From Acidipila sp. EB88 (lineage in GTDB: Bacteria > Acidobacteriota > Terriglobia > Terriglobales > Acidobacteriaceae): a DNA stretch of 64,000 nucleotides. A program made the position numbers and the translations under genes. Location: assembly GCF_003858395.1 (NCBI RefSeq), contig NZ_QWEV01000005.1, forward strand, positions 310,001 through 374,000, read 5' to 3'. Each line of letters begins with the position of its first letter. Position 1 is the first letter of the stretch. The notes below the pieces were generated by a model, which made no database searches, was not told the origin of the DNA, and worked only from the letters and a program-made list of their open reading frames with translations. Shown here in pieces: positions 16,786 to 26,280 of the stretch.

Positions 16786-17400
16786 ATGCTGCCTCTTCAG
16801 GATAAAGAGCTTGTGCAGATTGTTGACCGGGCACTAGCAGATGCCGCGCTTCGCGGGGGCCCATGGCTCGCCTGCCGCCCGGGCTGCACTCCCTGTTGCC
16901 ACGGAGTCTTCCGGATCTCGCAGCTGGATGCCCTGCGCCTGCAGACAGCGCTGGATGCTCTCAGGCTGGAAGATCCACAGCGGGCTGCCGCCGTCACCAT
17001 GCGAGCGGAGGCGCTGGTGGCAACGCTCAGCGCGGAGTTCCCCGGGGACGCCACCACTGGCCGCCTCGACGAGCAGCACACCCCCGAACAGGAAGCGGCG
17101 TGGGAGGGGTTTTCAGACCTGCCCGCGGCCGACACCGCATGCGCGGCGCTGGACCCCGCGAGCGGTCGCTGCGAGCTGTACGACGGACGCCCGCTGACCT
17201 GCCGCATCTTTGGGCCACCTGTGCAGAACGAAGGCGGGATCGGCGTGTGCGAGCTCTGCTACACGGGCGCCACGGAGGCCCAGGTGCTGGCGGGCGAGAT
17301 GCACCTCGCGCACCAGGAGCTGGAAGAAGAGCTCGACCAGCAGCTGGCTGCGAGCGGACGCACGGGAGAAACCCTGATCGCCTGGGCCCTGCGGCCGTAG
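16786..17400 (+). CDS. YkgJ-family cysteine cluster protein
   Basis: 204 residues with the signature CRPGCTPCC (Cys30, 34, 37, 38), a Cys-containing DTACAALD...GRCELYDGRPLTCRIFG region and a final CELC pair. This is the YkgJ/UPF0153 family, believed to chelate zinc or iron. Cellular role unknown. The ATG at 16786 is preferred to an upstream TTG. It is divergent from homoserine dehydrogenase with under 100 bp between them, so the two promoters are likely back to back. The C-terminal half is helical and acidic. Confidence 0.82.
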   Translation: MLPLQDKELVQIVDRALADAALRGGPWLACRPGCTPCCHGVFRISQLDALRLQTALDALRLEDPQRAAAVTMRAEALVATLSAEFPGDATTGRLDEQHTPEQEAAWEGFSDLPAADTACAALDPASGRCELYDGRPLTCRIFGPPVQNEGGIGVCELCYTGATEAQVLAGEMHLAHQELEEELDQQLAASGRTGETLIAWALRP

Positions 17401-17472
17401 CGCTGAACCACCTCCAGCTGCAGGGTGCGCCGTGCTCGGTGACTGACATGATGACAGGCGCATCCCACCGCC

Positions 17473-18468
17473 ATGCGAGCAATCACGGTACTGATGCCGG
17501 GTGGTCCCGAACAGTTGATCGTTGCAGAGCTGCCAGCGCCGCAGCCTGGCCCGGGCGAAATCCTGATCCGCGTTCACAGCGCCGGGCTCAACCGTGCGGA
17601 TCTGCTGCAGCGGCAAGGCCATTACCCTCCGCCCCCGGGAGCTTCGCCGCTGCTCGGGCTCGAAGTTTCAGGCGAGGTGGCCGCGGTGGGCCCCGATCCA
17701 CAAGAACACTGGCGGGTAGGTGACCGCGTTTGCGCACTGCTGCCCGGCGGCGGCTACGCGGAGTACGCCGTGGCCTCCGAGGGCTGCTGCCTTCCCGTAC
17801 CCGAAGGGATGCCACTGAGTGATGCCGCAGCGCTGCCCGAGGCTGTGTTCACGGTCTGGGCCAATCTGTTTTCGACCGCGCCCGGCCAGGCCACCGCGGC
17901 TCGGGTCGAGCGCGGGGAGCGTTTGCTGGTGCAGGGTGGCTCCAGCGGCATCGGCTCGGTGGCACTGCAACTGGCCCGCGCACGTGGCGTGCTCGCCGCC
18001 GCGACCGCGGGTTCCGCGGAGAAGTGCCAAGCCTGTCTTGGACTAGGCGCTGTTTTTGCGGTGGACTACCACGAGGACTGGGCCGAAGCCATCCGCGCCT
18101 GGGCTCCCGATGGGGTCGATGTCATTCTCGACATGGTGGCTGGGCCTTACTTCCGCAAGCATCTTGCGCTGCTGGGAACCGGGGGCAGACTGGCGCATAT
18201 CGCCACGGCCCAGGGTAGCGAGGTGCAGCTCGATATTCGCGAACTGATGCACAAGCGGCTCGTGATTACCGCCTCGATGCTGCGTGCCCGTTCGCCTGCG
18301 CTGAAGCGCGGGCTGCGCGACGAGATCCTGCGCGAGGTGTGGCCGCTGCTCGAAACGGGCGCACTGGCGCCGGTGATCCAGGCTCGCTTTCCGGCACAAG
18401 AAGCTGCGGCTGCCCACCGGGAGATGGAGAAAGGCGCGCACACCGGCAAGCTCCTGCTGGAGTTCTGA
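17473..18468 (+). CDS. NAD(P)H quinone oxidoreductase, zeta-crystallin/PIG3-like
   Basis: 331 residues of the medium-chain dehydrogenase/reductase superfamily. The GroES-like domain comes first (AGLNRADLLQRQGHYPPPPG, about 37-56, the usual PIG3-type signature), then the Rossmann domain with GGSSGIGSVALQLARARG (about 155) for NADPH. There are no zinc-ligand Cys clusters, so it is a zinc-free quinone reductase. It would reduce quinones by one or two electrons in the cytosol. The gene begins 72 bp after the YkgJ gene and may share its transcript. Substrate specificity cannot be read from the sequence. Confidence 0.92.
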   Translation: MRAITVLMPGGPEQLIVAELPAPQPGPGEILIRVHSAGLNRADLLQRQGHYPPPPGASPLLGLEVSGEVAAVGPDPQEHWRVGDRVCALLPGGGYAEYAVASEGCCLPVPEGMPLSDAAALPEAVFTVWANLFSTAPGQATAARVERGERLLVQGGSSGIGSVALQLARARGVLAAATAGSAEKCQACLGLGAVFAVDYHEDWAEAIRAWAPDGVDVILDMVAGPYFRKHLALLGTGGRLAHIATAQGSEVQLDIRELMHKRLVITASMLRARSPALKRGLRDEILREVWPLLETGALAPVIQARFPAQEAAAAHREMEKGAHTGKLLLEF

Positions 18469-18517
18469 AGACCAGAAAGCGGTCTACTAGAATGGCTGCG
18501 GGGAGCGCAGCCTGCAG

Positions 18518-19000
18518 ATGAAGCCGGATCAGCACGACACGCAATGGATGCGCAGGGCGATCTATCTTGCCAGCGAGAACGTGCGCACGGGCACAGGCGG
18601 TCCCTTTGCCGCGGTGATCGTTCGGGACGGCGAGTTGGTCGCCGAGGGCGCGAACCAGGTCTTAGCAACGCACGACCCCACCGCGCATGGCGAGATCGTC
18701 GCCATCCGCAAAGCATGCCGGGCGCTGGGCAACTTCCGCCTGGAGGGTTGCACGCTGTACAGCTCTGCGGAACCCTGTCCCATGTGCCTCGCTGCCATTT
18801 CGTGGGCACACCTCAGCCGGTTCTTCTATGGCAACACTGCTCAGGATGCAGCAGAAGCCGGCTTCGACGATGCACGGCTCTACCGGGAAGCTCGGCTGCC
18901 GGCCGCCGAACGGGCAATCCCCGGCACGCCGCTTCTCCGGGAGGAAGCCGGGGCAAGCTTTGCACTCTGGCGGCAAAGTCCCTTGCGGGTCGACTACTAG
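18518..19000 (+). CDS. guaD: Guanine deaminase (cytidine deaminase-fold nucleoside deaminase)
   Basis: Hydrolytically deaminates guanine to xanthine. 160 residues, with the zinc site HGE (in DPTAHGEIVAIRKAC; Glu is the proton shuttle) and PCPMC (two zinc Cys). Length, the GGPFAAVIVRDGE start, the FDDARLYRE...PAAERAIP segment and the Trp-containing C-terminal tail match the Bacillus-type GuaD closely, where the C-terminal segment closes the partner's active site in a domain-swapped dimer. HGE in place of HAE also occurs in yeast cytosine deaminase. Only 49 bp separate it from the quinone reductase. A small hairpin (19025-19040) lies downstream. Confidence 0.88.
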   Translation: MKPDQHDTQWMRRAIYLASENVRTGTGGPFAAVIVRDGELVAEGANQVLATHDPTAHGEIVAIRKACRALGNFRLEGCTLYSSAEPCPMCLAAISWAHLSRFFYGNTAQDAAEAGFDDARLYREARLPAAERAIPGTPLLREEAGASFALWRQSPLRVDY

Positions 19001-19347
19001 CAAGCGGCCACCAACCGGATGGCGACACCCGTCAGGGTGTTTCCGCAACGATCAGGCTGTGCTTCAATGTGGCAGCATAGTGCATGGCAGTTTGCCCATA
19101 CGGCACGGCGGACTGCAAGCAACTGGATGCGCTGAGACCGCGGGTGACCGGCAATATAGGCAGGCGCGGTGAAGCGCATGGCTCAGCCTGCAGGTCGGTG
19201 CGGCGCATCGGCTTACCGCCCGAGACATGGTCGGACTTCTGAAGACGGGAACGCCACAGGGTGGGAACAGCTAGAACGAGACAAGCCGCGAACGCTCCGG
19301 CCGCTCGCGCCTCCGGGCAGCCGGAGCAAGCAGGGCGCCAGGCATGC
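19001..19347. other. Non-coding gap between guaD and the efflux operon
   Basis: No frame here looks like a gene. At 19025-19040 ACACCC and GGGTGT form a 6-bp stem with a GTCA loop followed by TTT, a possible weak terminator for guaD. The upstream part of the TolC-family reading frame (from 19261) is open but has no family resemblance. No convincing promoter was recognised. Confidence 0.5.
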
Positions 19348-20940
19348 ATGGAGCCGGTCGGGCCCGTGCCGGCAGGGCGCAGCACGCCTTGGGCAAGGGG
19401 GCCGCACGCAGCAATCCTGCTCGCGGTGGTGACGGGTGGGCTTTTCTCTGCTGGCATGCAAGTGGCGGCGCAACAGCTTCCCTCCGCTCCCTCTGTCCCA
19501 TGGACGGCCCCTGCACGGCTGCATCTCACGCCGCCGCCCGAGGCGCCCGTGCTCAACAGGGTTGACGCTTCGGAACCGCTTTCGCTCGCCGCGCTGATCG
19601 ACCTCGCCGAGCAGCGCAACCCGGAAACTCGGGCGGCGTGGCAGCAGGCGCGACAGGCAGCCGCCGCCAGGGGGATCGCGCGTTCCGCCCTGCTGCCGAC
19701 TTTGACAGGGCTGGTGATCGGGCAGACGCTGCGCAACGGGATCCTTTTCAATACCGAGTTCGTGCGGCAGACAGAGGGCATTCTCGAGCCGGCCCTGGAC
19801 CTCGAGTACACCGTGTTCGACTGGAACGGCCGCCTGGACGCGTTGCGCGCTGCCCGCTACGACCTGTACGGGGCGAACTTCAGCTTCAACAACGTGCACC
19901 TGCAGGTGATCGAGAATGTGTGCAGCAGCTACTACAGCCTGCTCAACAGCCAGGGCCAGGTCGCAGCCGCGCTGATCAACCTGGAAAATGCGCGCAATGT
20001 TTCGAGCCAGGTCGACGCACGCCTGGAGCAGGGGCTTGCCACCCTGCCCGACGCTTTGGAAGCCCGCGCCGCATTTGCGCAGGCACAGTATGAACTCGCA
20101 AATCTCCAGGGAGCCCAGTCGAATGCGCAGGCAGCCCTGGCGACTACGCTGCGGCTGCCCGCGTCCACGGTGCTGCCGGTCGTACCTCTGGCAGCCCTGG
20201 CTCCGCCTTCCGCACTCGTGGACACAGCCGAGGATGCCACCGCTGTCGCGCTGCGCAACCGGCCCGACCTGCTCCGTCAGGAGACGCGGGTGGCCGCTGC
20301 GGACCAGCGCATCCGGCAGGCACGCACGGCGTATGCTCCGCAGATCACGTTCTCCGGCAACTGGGGTCGCGTGCGCGCATATGGCGAGCAGGACCAGCTG
20401 GCGGGCATCTACGCAGCAACCGGCGTGTGGAACGCGCAGCTCAATCTCAAGTGGACGCTTTTCGATGGCGGTCGGCGTGCGAACGAGGTGGCCCGGGCTA
20501 TGGCCGAGAAAGCTGCCTCCCAGGCAGAACTCGACGCCGATCGGGATCGGATCGAAGACCAGGTATGGACCGCGTACACCAACGCGCAGACGGCGTTTGC
20601 CCAGCAGCAGGCAGCCGAAGCACTGCTGGCGGCCGCGCAAAGCTCGTATGCAGCAGCGACGCAGGCCTTCACGTACGGGGTGCGCACCCTGGTTGACGTC
20701 GTGACGGTGCAGCGCACGCTGGCACAGGCGCGTTCGCAGGAAGTAACGGCACGGACCAACCTCTTTCAGCAGGTGACACAGCTCAGCTTTCGCACGGGCG
20801 AGTTGCTGCGTGCGCATGCAGGGCCGACGGTGCTGCCGCCCACCACCGCGCCACCCGCGCCTGAAACTGTGTCGCCGCAGCCAGGCGGGGTAGCACCGCC
20901 GGATAACCGCACACAGCCGCGACCCAACGGGGGAGAATGA
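19348..20940 (+). CDS. TolC-family outer membrane efflux protein
   Basis: Forms the outer membrane and periplasmic channel of a tripartite exporter. About 530 residues from ATG 19348, which places a signal sequence (HAAILLAVVTGGLFSAGMQVAAQ) near the N terminus; a GTG at 19261 would add 29 unsupported residues. Two OEP repeats are seen, each with long amphipathic Ala/Gln-rich helices, the second containing the internal-repeat feature WTLFDGGRRANEVARAMAEK against YTVFDWNGRLDALRAARYD in the first. The tail from about residue 490 is Pro-rich. It overlaps the lipoprotein gene by 4 bp (ATGA) and sits in one operon with it, an HlyD-type adaptor and a FUSC permease. Confidence 0.93.
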   Translation: MEPVGPVPAGRSTPWARGPHAAILLAVVTGGLFSAGMQVAAQQLPSAPSVPWTAPARLHLTPPPEAPVLNRVDASEPLSLAALIDLAEQRNPETRAAWQQARQAAAARGIARSALLPTLTGLVIGQTLRNGILFNTEFVRQTEGILEPALDLEYTVFDWNGRLDALRAARYDLYGANFSFNNVHLQVIENVCSSYYSLLNSQGQVAAALINLENARNVSSQVDARLEQGLATLPDALEARAAFAQAQYELANLQGAQSNAQAALATTLRLPASTVLPVVPLAALAPPSALVDTAEDATAVALRNRPDLLRQETRVAAADQRIRQARTAYAPQITFSGNWGRVRAYGEQDQLAGIYAATGVWNAQLNLKWTLFDGGRRANEVARAMAEKAASQAELDADRDRIEDQVWTAYTNAQTAFAQQQAAEALLAAAQSSYAAATQAFTYGVRTLVDVVTVQRTLAQARSQEVTARTNLFQQVTQLSFRTGELLRAHAGPTVLPPTTAPPAPETVSPQPGGVAPPDNRTQPRPNGGE

Positions 20941-21236
20941 AGACCATGGTGTGCAGCGCCTACACAGGCACGATCACGCGAACGGCAAGGGGGACGGCAG
21001 CGCTTGGCTGCGTGTTGCTGCTGAGCGGCTGTCAGCGTGCCCCGGCCTACAGCATCCTGGGCTCGTTCTTCCCGGTGTGGCTGTTCTGTGCCCTGCTGGG
21101 CGTGCTGATTTCTTTCCTGCTGCACCTCGTGCTGCTGCGTCTTGAGTGGAACGAGCAGTTGTCACCTCCATTGCTGGTGTACCCCTCGATTGCCATCCTG
21201 CTCGCGCTGGGCATATGGCTCGTTTGTTTCAGCTAG
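20937..21236 (+). CDS. YtcA-like small lipoprotein
   Basis: 99 residues. The lipobox LLSGC (Cys about residue 32) after a hydrophobic leader predicts a lipid-anchored protein, and two more hydrophobic segments follow (about 44-68 and 78-98). This matches the YtcA family, found next to mdtNOP in E. coli. The ATG overlaps the TolC stop (ATGA), so translation is coupled. Its function in the exporter is not known. Confidence 0.8.
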   Translation: MKTMVCSAYTGTITRTARGTAALGCVLLLSGCQRAPAYSILGSFFPVWLFCALLGVLISFLLHLVLLRLEWNEQLSPPLLVYPSIAILLALGIWLVCFS

Positions 21237-21260
21237 ACCCCGCGCGAAAGGAGCCCGCTC

Positions 21261-22640
21261 ATGGCAGAAGACAACGCGCCACACGGCAACGCCGACGCTA
21301 CAGACACCACTGACCGGAATGAGTCGCAAAAGCGCGCGCCGGGCCAGCCCGACGCACGCGACCCCGCAAAGCAGAATGAGCCACCAGACCCATCGCAGCC
21401 GGATAAGGGCACCCGCCGCCCCACGCCCGAGCAGCGCGGCCGGCAGACGGTGAGCGGACGGATCATCAGCGGCATCATTATCGCGGCGACCATCCTGGTG
21501 GTTGCGATTGTGATCTCGGAGACCGGCCACTACCCACGCACCGATGACGCTGAGGTCTTTGCCAACTACATCGGCATGGCGCCGATTGTGAATGGGCCGA
21601 TCACCGCGGTGAACGTGCATGACAACCAGCAGGTGCACGCGGGCGAGGTGCTGTTCCAGGTGGACCCTCGCCCGTACCGGTACGCGCTGGAGCGCGCGAA
21701 ATCGGACCAGCTTGCACTCGAGGGCCAGATCACCGACGAGGCGCGACGGATCCACGCACAGGAAAATGCAGCCGTGGCTGCGCAGGCTGCAGCCCGCACA
21801 TCGGAAGCCAATGTAGGGCGCGCCACGAGTGGCGTGGATGAAGCCGCGGCCGATGTGGGCAACGCCCAGGCCGGGCTCGACCGTGCGCGGGCAGAGTACA
21901 CCTACTCGCTGAACAACCTGCACCGCGTCGAGCCCCTGCTGGCGCGCCAGTTCGTCACCGTGGACCAGGTGGACCAGCTCCGCACCGGCACCGCCGCAAA
22001 AGAGCTCGCGGTGAAGCAGGCCGAGTCGCAGCTCAGTCTGACACAGGCACGGTTACAGTCAAGCTATGCCGCACTCACCGCGTCGAAGTCTACCGTGAGC
22101 CAGTCGCAGGCACAGGGCCGCCAGCAGCAAAGCGCCATCACCACGCTTTCGCCGTTCACCGCGCAGCGCGGCAGCCGTGCCTCCGCTGTTGAAAATGCGC
22201 AGTACAACTATGACAACTGCACCATCCGGGCCCCGTTCGATGCACGCGTGACCAATCTCACGCTCTCTGAAGGCGCGTTCGCGCACGCCGGCGAGCAGGT
22301 GTTCACCCTGATCGATACGCGTGTCTGGTGGGTCGTTGCGAACTTTCGCGAGACCCAGTTGCACCGCATCCTGCCGGGCATGCATGTGGATGTCTACCTG
22401 ATGAGCAATCCCAACAGGCTCTACCGCGGCATCGTAGATAGCGCCAGCTTTGGCGTGACGCCGGACGCAAGCACCGTGGGCCGCATCGCTCAGGGGCTGC
22501 CCGACGTGCAGCGAACGCTCTCATGGGTGCACCTGGCCTCGCGTTACCCCGTGCGCATCCGCGTGATCGATCCTGAACCCAACGCGTTCCGCATCTCCGA
22601 GTCCGCGGTGGTTGTGGTGCGCGGCTGGGATCCCTGGTGA
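21261..22640 (+). CDS. HlyD/EmrA-type membrane fusion protein (MdtN-like)
   Basis: 459 residues. A charged, Pro/Asp-rich cytosolic N terminus (about 1-66) precedes a single transmembrane helix (68-86). Then come the split lipoyl/biotin-like domain (GPITAVNVHDNQQVHAGEVLFQVDP split by the hairpin), a long coiled-coil hairpin (about 140-290) and the beta-barrel with IRAPFDARVTNL and RVWWVVANFRETQL. It bridges the inner-membrane FUSC permease and the TolC channel. AAAGGAG (21247-21253) is seven bases before the ATG. The 66-residue hydrophilic N-terminal extension is longer than usual. The stop overlaps the next GTG by 4 bp. Confidence 0.93.
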   Translation: MAEDNAPHGNADATDTTDRNESQKRAPGQPDARDPAKQNEPPDPSQPDKGTRRPTPEQRGRQTVSGRIISGIIIAATILVVAIVISETGHYPRTDDAEVFANYIGMAPIVNGPITAVNVHDNQQVHAGEVLFQVDPRPYRYALERAKSDQLALEGQITDEARRIHAQENAAVAAQAAARTSEANVGRATSGVDEAAADVGNAQAGLDRARAEYTYSLNNLHRVEPLLARQFVTVDQVDQLRTGTAAKELAVKQAESQLSLTQARLQSSYAALTASKSTVSQSQAQGRQQQSAITTLSPFTAQRGSRASAVENAQYNYDNCTIRAPFDARVTNLTLSEGAFAHAGEQVFTLIDTRVWWVVANFRETQLHRILPGMHVDVYLMSNPNRLYRGIVDSASFGVTPDASTVGRIAQGLPDVQRTLSWVHLASRYPVRIRVIDPEPNAFRISESAVVVVRGWDPW

Positions 22641-24901
22641 GCAGCGCCACGTTGCCGGCGGCCCGCCCGGGCGATCCCGGCGATCGCACTCCTCTTCACA
22701 CCTGGTTTCTGAACTTTCTGCAGCGTGAGCTTGCCGCGTATCCCGGTCGCGTCTCGCTGGTGACGCGCATGGTGCTCGGCGCGACACTCACCATGCTGAT
22801 CATCATGACGTTCCACCTTCCGGGCGGCGCGCTGGGCGGATATTTCGCGCTGATTGTCTCGCGGGAAAGCCTGCGCAACACGGTGCAGCAGATCTGGCTC
22901 ACAATTGCGTTCTTCTGCCTGGCGACGGTCTACACGCTTGCGGGTATCGCAATCTTTGTGGATTCGCCGATCACTCACTTCTTCTGGGTGATCGGTTCGT
23001 TTTACCTGATCTTTTTCGTCATGGGCACCGCCCGGAACTATGGCCTGGCTGCGGGCTTTTCGTTCCTGATCGCCACCGCCATCCCCATCTGGGACCGTGC
23101 GGGCGACGTCAACCTCAAGGTCGCACTCACCCTCTACACCCTGCTTTCGGTCATCGTCGGCGTGGGCTGCACCTTGTTTGTGGAGTACGTGTACCGCGCG
23201 TTCCATCCCGTTGATCCCATCCTGCTGGGTGTGGCGGACCGGCTGCAGGTCGCAGGCGAGACACTGCAGGCGATCGCGGACGTGCGGCTGCCATCGAAGC
23301 CGGTGCAATCCCGCCTATTGCAGTACGCCATGGTCGGCCCGAGCAGTCTGCGGCGCCAGTTTATTCGTGCCGGCATCACGGCGGAGATACGAGCGCGGGT
23401 AAGTGCCGTGATTGCTATCTCCGGTCGCGTGGTCGAGCTGTGTGCCACCGCGCTGGCAACCGAGAGCAGCGGGCGTGTGCCCACGCAACACGATGCCGAG
23501 CGGCTGCGCTCCGTGGGGGGAGCGCTGCTCGAGCAGGCCGCCGAAGTTCGCGCGTTGCAGGCGGTGGAAGAGGTCGGGCAGAGCCAGGTGCCGGGATGGA
23601 AAGGCAGCGGCACCCGCTCGGCGTACCTGCCGATCCTGCCGGAGCTCGAACGAAGCGTCGGCTTGCTGGGCGATATCGCTAACTCCTTCGGCGTTCCACT
23701 GGAGGAGCAGGAGATCACGTACAGCGGGGTGGAAGCCGCAAGGCAGAAGGTGGCCGCGCTGGCGACGATGCTCGGTGCGCATCCCTCGAAGATCCTGGCT
23801 GCGGACGCTTTCACAAATCGCGAGCATCTTGTTTTTGCATTGCGGGGATGCCTCGCCGCCACGATGTGCTACCTGATCTACAACGGCATCGACTGGCCGG
23901 GGATCAACACCTCGGTGGCCACCTGCATCATCACCGCGCTTGGCACCATCGGCTCATCGCGGCAGAAGCAGTTGCTTCGCGTCGCCGGCGCAGTGGTGGG
24001 CGGCTTTGTGATCTCGCTGCCGGCACAGGTGTTCCTGCTGCCCCTGATGGACTCGATCACTGCCTTTACGATCTTCTTTGTTGTGGTGTCAGGCATTGCC
24101 GCGTGGTTTGCCACGTCAAGCCCGCGCCTCTCCTACTTCGGGTTACAGATCGCGCTTGCCTTCTACCTCGTCAACCTCCAGGAACCTACCTTTCAGACCT
24201 CGCTTTCCGTGGCGCGTGACCGCGTGGTGGGTGTGCTGCTGGGCCTGCTCATGATGTGGCTGGTGTTCGACCAGATCGCCGCTCCACTCGCCACGGTCCG
24301 CATGGGCGATCTGCTGCGCGGCAATCTGGACCAGTTGGCGGAGTTCGCGCTGACAATCAACCAGGTGGCCCGCGACGCCAGTGGCAAGCCTGAAGAAAAC
24401 AGCGCTTTGGCCCGATTCCGCCAGTTGCGCGACAAGATCAACGACAGCTTCAGCCAGACCAATGCGCAGGCCGATGCCGTGGTATTCGAGTTCGGGCCAC
24501 GCCGCGTGCAGCGCTTGTGGGAGCGCGAGCGCATGGAGGCCATGCAGCCTTCCATGCGGTCCATCTTCCTGCTGGAGATTGCCCTGTTCGAGTCTGACCA
24601 GCTACCTGGCGCCCTGATAGGACAAAGGGATGCCGCAAGCACTGCGGCCGTGGCGCAGTTTCTAGGGCAGGCTCACGATGCTCTCTGTCATGTTGCGGCG
24701 CTGCCTGTACCCGGCACCGCGGACGAAGATGCAGTGTTGACACACAAAGCGGAGGCTGCGGTGTTGCAGTTGCAGGAGGGTCACACCTGGCTGGAGAAAA
24801 CCGTAGACCCCAAGCACGAAACGCTGCGTTCGTTGTCCGCAAGCCTGGTGTTCTCGATCCACGCCCTCCTTCGCGCGGCGACTACCCGGCGCACTGCGTA
24901 A
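22637..24901 (+). CDS. FUSC-family inner membrane exporter (MdtO-like)
   Basis: 754 residues in the layout of FUSC/MdtO permeases: a first membrane block (about residues 45-195), a ~200-residue cytosolic domain, a second membrane block (about 400-560, with the conserved GIDWPGINTSVATCIITAL region) and a second cytosolic domain to the end. FUSC proteins include aromatic-acid, fusaric-acid and MdtO-type exporters. The GTG start overlaps the adaptor stop (GTGA), completing a TolC-YtcA-MdtN-MdtO-like operon on one strand. It ends 18 bp from the convergent Wzx gene, and the palindrome ACCTGCGCAGGT spans 24901-24912 between them. The substrate is unknown. Confidence 0.92.
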   Translation: MSSATLPAARPGDPGDRTPLHTWFLNFLQRELAAYPGRVSLVTRMVLGATLTMLIIMTFHLPGGALGGYFALIVSRESLRNTVQQIWLTIAFFCLATVYTLAGIAIFVDSPITHFFWVIGSFYLIFFVMGTARNYGLAAGFSFLIATAIPIWDRAGDVNLKVALTLYTLLSVIVGVGCTLFVEYVYRAFHPVDPILLGVADRLQVAGETLQAIADVRLPSKPVQSRLLQYAMVGPSSLRRQFIRAGITAEIRARVSAVIAISGRVVELCATALATESSGRVPTQHDAERLRSVGGALLEQAAEVRALQAVEEVGQSQVPGWKGSGTRSAYLPILPELERSVGLLGDIANSFGVPLEEQEITYSGVEAARQKVAALATMLGAHPSKILAADAFTNREHLVFALRGCLAATMCYLIYNGIDWPGINTSVATCIITALGTIGSSRQKQLLRVAGAVVGGFVISLPAQVFLLPLMDSITAFTIFFVVVSGIAAWFATSSPRLSYFGLQIALAFYLVNLQEPTFQTSLSVARDRVVGVLLGLLMMWLVFDQIAAPLATVRMGDLLRGNLDQLAEFALTINQVARDASGKPEENSALARFRQLRDKINDSFSQTNAQADAVVFEFGPRRVQRLWERERMEAMQPSMRSIFLLEIALFESDQLPGALIGQRDAASTAAVAQFLGQAHDALCHVAALPVPGTADEDAVLTHKAEAAVLQLQEGHTWLEKTVDPKHETLRSLSASLVFSIHALLRAATTRRTA

Positions 24902-24918
24902 CCTGCGCAGGTGCGCTG

Positions 24919-26280
24919 CTAACCCGCCACCGTGTTGGAAGCTTCGGCCTCTGCTTTCGCAGCGGGCGCACCACGCGCGTGCTGCCTGCGAAGCAGCACC
25001 TGCAGGATGAGGAACGAGCACAAAGCAAGCGCACCATCGGACACGAGGCTGGTAAAGGCTGCGCCGCGCCATCCCCAGTGCGGGATCAGCAAGAGATTCA
25101 GAAGAAGGTTGAGGCCGGCCGCGAAGGCTTGTGCCGCGGTACGCAGCCACTGGCTGGTGCACGCGGTGATCGCCGTGCCCCACGCATAATGCAGGCCCCG
25201 AAGAAGCGGCAGCAGGCACAGAAAGCGCAGAGCCGACACGGATCGCCCAAAGGAGTGTCCGAACAGCAACGGCACCGCGGGCGCGGTGATGACCAGCAGC
25301 AGAGCGGCAGCGACGCCGAACGCGACGACCCACCGCAGCAGATCGCGAATAGCCATTGTCACGCCCTCTGCCCCGGAAGCGGAGCCTACACGGAAGAGCC
25401 GTGGAGACGCTGCTGCGAACAAACTGTAGACCGGGGTGGAGGCCACATCGAGCACCCGGTAGGCCGCAGTGTAAATGCCCGCGTCGGCCAGCATGCCGTG
25501 TGAGGCCAGCAGCGTTTTGTCGATGTCGTTATAGACCGAGATCGATGAGTTGGAGAAGGCGAAGGAGAGACCTTCCAGCAGGTGGCTGCGCCGGATTGCG
25601 GCCGGAACGGGCGACCCGAGCAGTCGCGACACCAGCACCAGGCTGAAGATAGCAACCAGCAAAGCGGCGACTAGATACAGGCGCACCCACAGGAGCACCA
25701 CGACGTGGCGATGCGCGCGCGCGGCCCACACAAACAACGTGATGGCCGCCCCGGCTCGAGCCGCATTGGTGAGAGCTGCGAGCTTTGCGCTCCACCGTGC
25801 GAGCCCCGCGCCTTGAAATGCCCGGCTTGCAAGCTGCGTCAGCTTGCCGAACAACGCATCGGAGACGACGAGGTACGGCAGAAGCTGGCGCAACGTCAGC
25901 GGCAGAAAAAGTTTCCCGTAAAGCATTGCCACTGCAAGCACCAGCACAAAGCCTGCAGTGGAGACCAGGAGCGCGCGCGTCCAGGTAGCGCCGAATGCAG
26001 CCCGGTCTCGTGCGATGGTGCGCAGCAGCACCATCTCCATGCCCAGCGAGGAGAACTGCGAAAGCACACTGACCAGCGCGACGGCGCCTACGAACGCTCC
26101 GTATTCCTGCGCGCCCAGCATCCTGCCCATGCAGGAGAAGTAGAGAGCCTGGAAAATCACCGACGCTCCGCTGCCTGAGAGCAGCCAGGTTGCCTGGTGG
26201 CGCAGTCGGTCGCCGGCTGCCAGCCCTCCATAGTCGTGCAAGGGTTCGGCACTGCCGCGAAGATCTGCCGGCCCGCTCAT
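24919..26280 (-). CDS. Polysaccharide flippase, Wzx/MOP superfamily
   Basis: 453 residues with about 12-14 hydrophobic segments spread over the whole length, typical of lipid-linked oligosaccharide flippases. Recognisable features include the N-terminal LSGSGASVIFQALYFSCMGRMLGAQEYG region and YNDIDKTLLASHGMLADAGIYTAAYR in the middle, with the conserved acidic-basic pair. It would move the undecaprenyl-linked repeat unit across the inner membrane. The ATG at 26280 overlaps the GT4 stop (ATGA). It is the last gene of the six-gene minus-strand exopolysaccharide operon. Confidence 0.88.
   Translation of the reverse strand: MSGPADLRGSAEPLHDYGGLAAGDRLRHQATWLLSGSGASVIFQALYFSCMGRMLGAQEYGAFVGAVALVSVLSQFSSLGMEMVLLRTIARDRAAFGATWTRALLVSTAGFVLVLAVAMLYGKLFLPLTLRQLLPYLVVSDALFGKLTQLASRAFQGAGLARWSAKLAALTNAARAGAAITLFVWAARAHRHVVVLLWVRLYLVAALLVAIFSLVLVSRLLGSPVPAAIRRSHLLEGLSFAFSNSSISVYNDIDKTLLASHGMLADAGIYTAAYRVLDVASTPVYSLFAAASPRLFRVGSASGAEGVTMAIRDLLRWVVAFGVAAALLLVITAPAVPLLFGHSFGRSVSALRFLCLLPLLRGLHYAWGTAITACTSQWLRTAAQAFAAGLNLLLNLLLIPHWGWRGAAFTSLVSDGALALCSFLILQVLLRRQHARGAPAAKAEAEASNTVAG

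Noticed and set aside
19213-20817. 534-codon minus-strand frame opposite the TolC-family gene
   Set aside because: Shadow of a gene with clear OEP repeats; no family signal.
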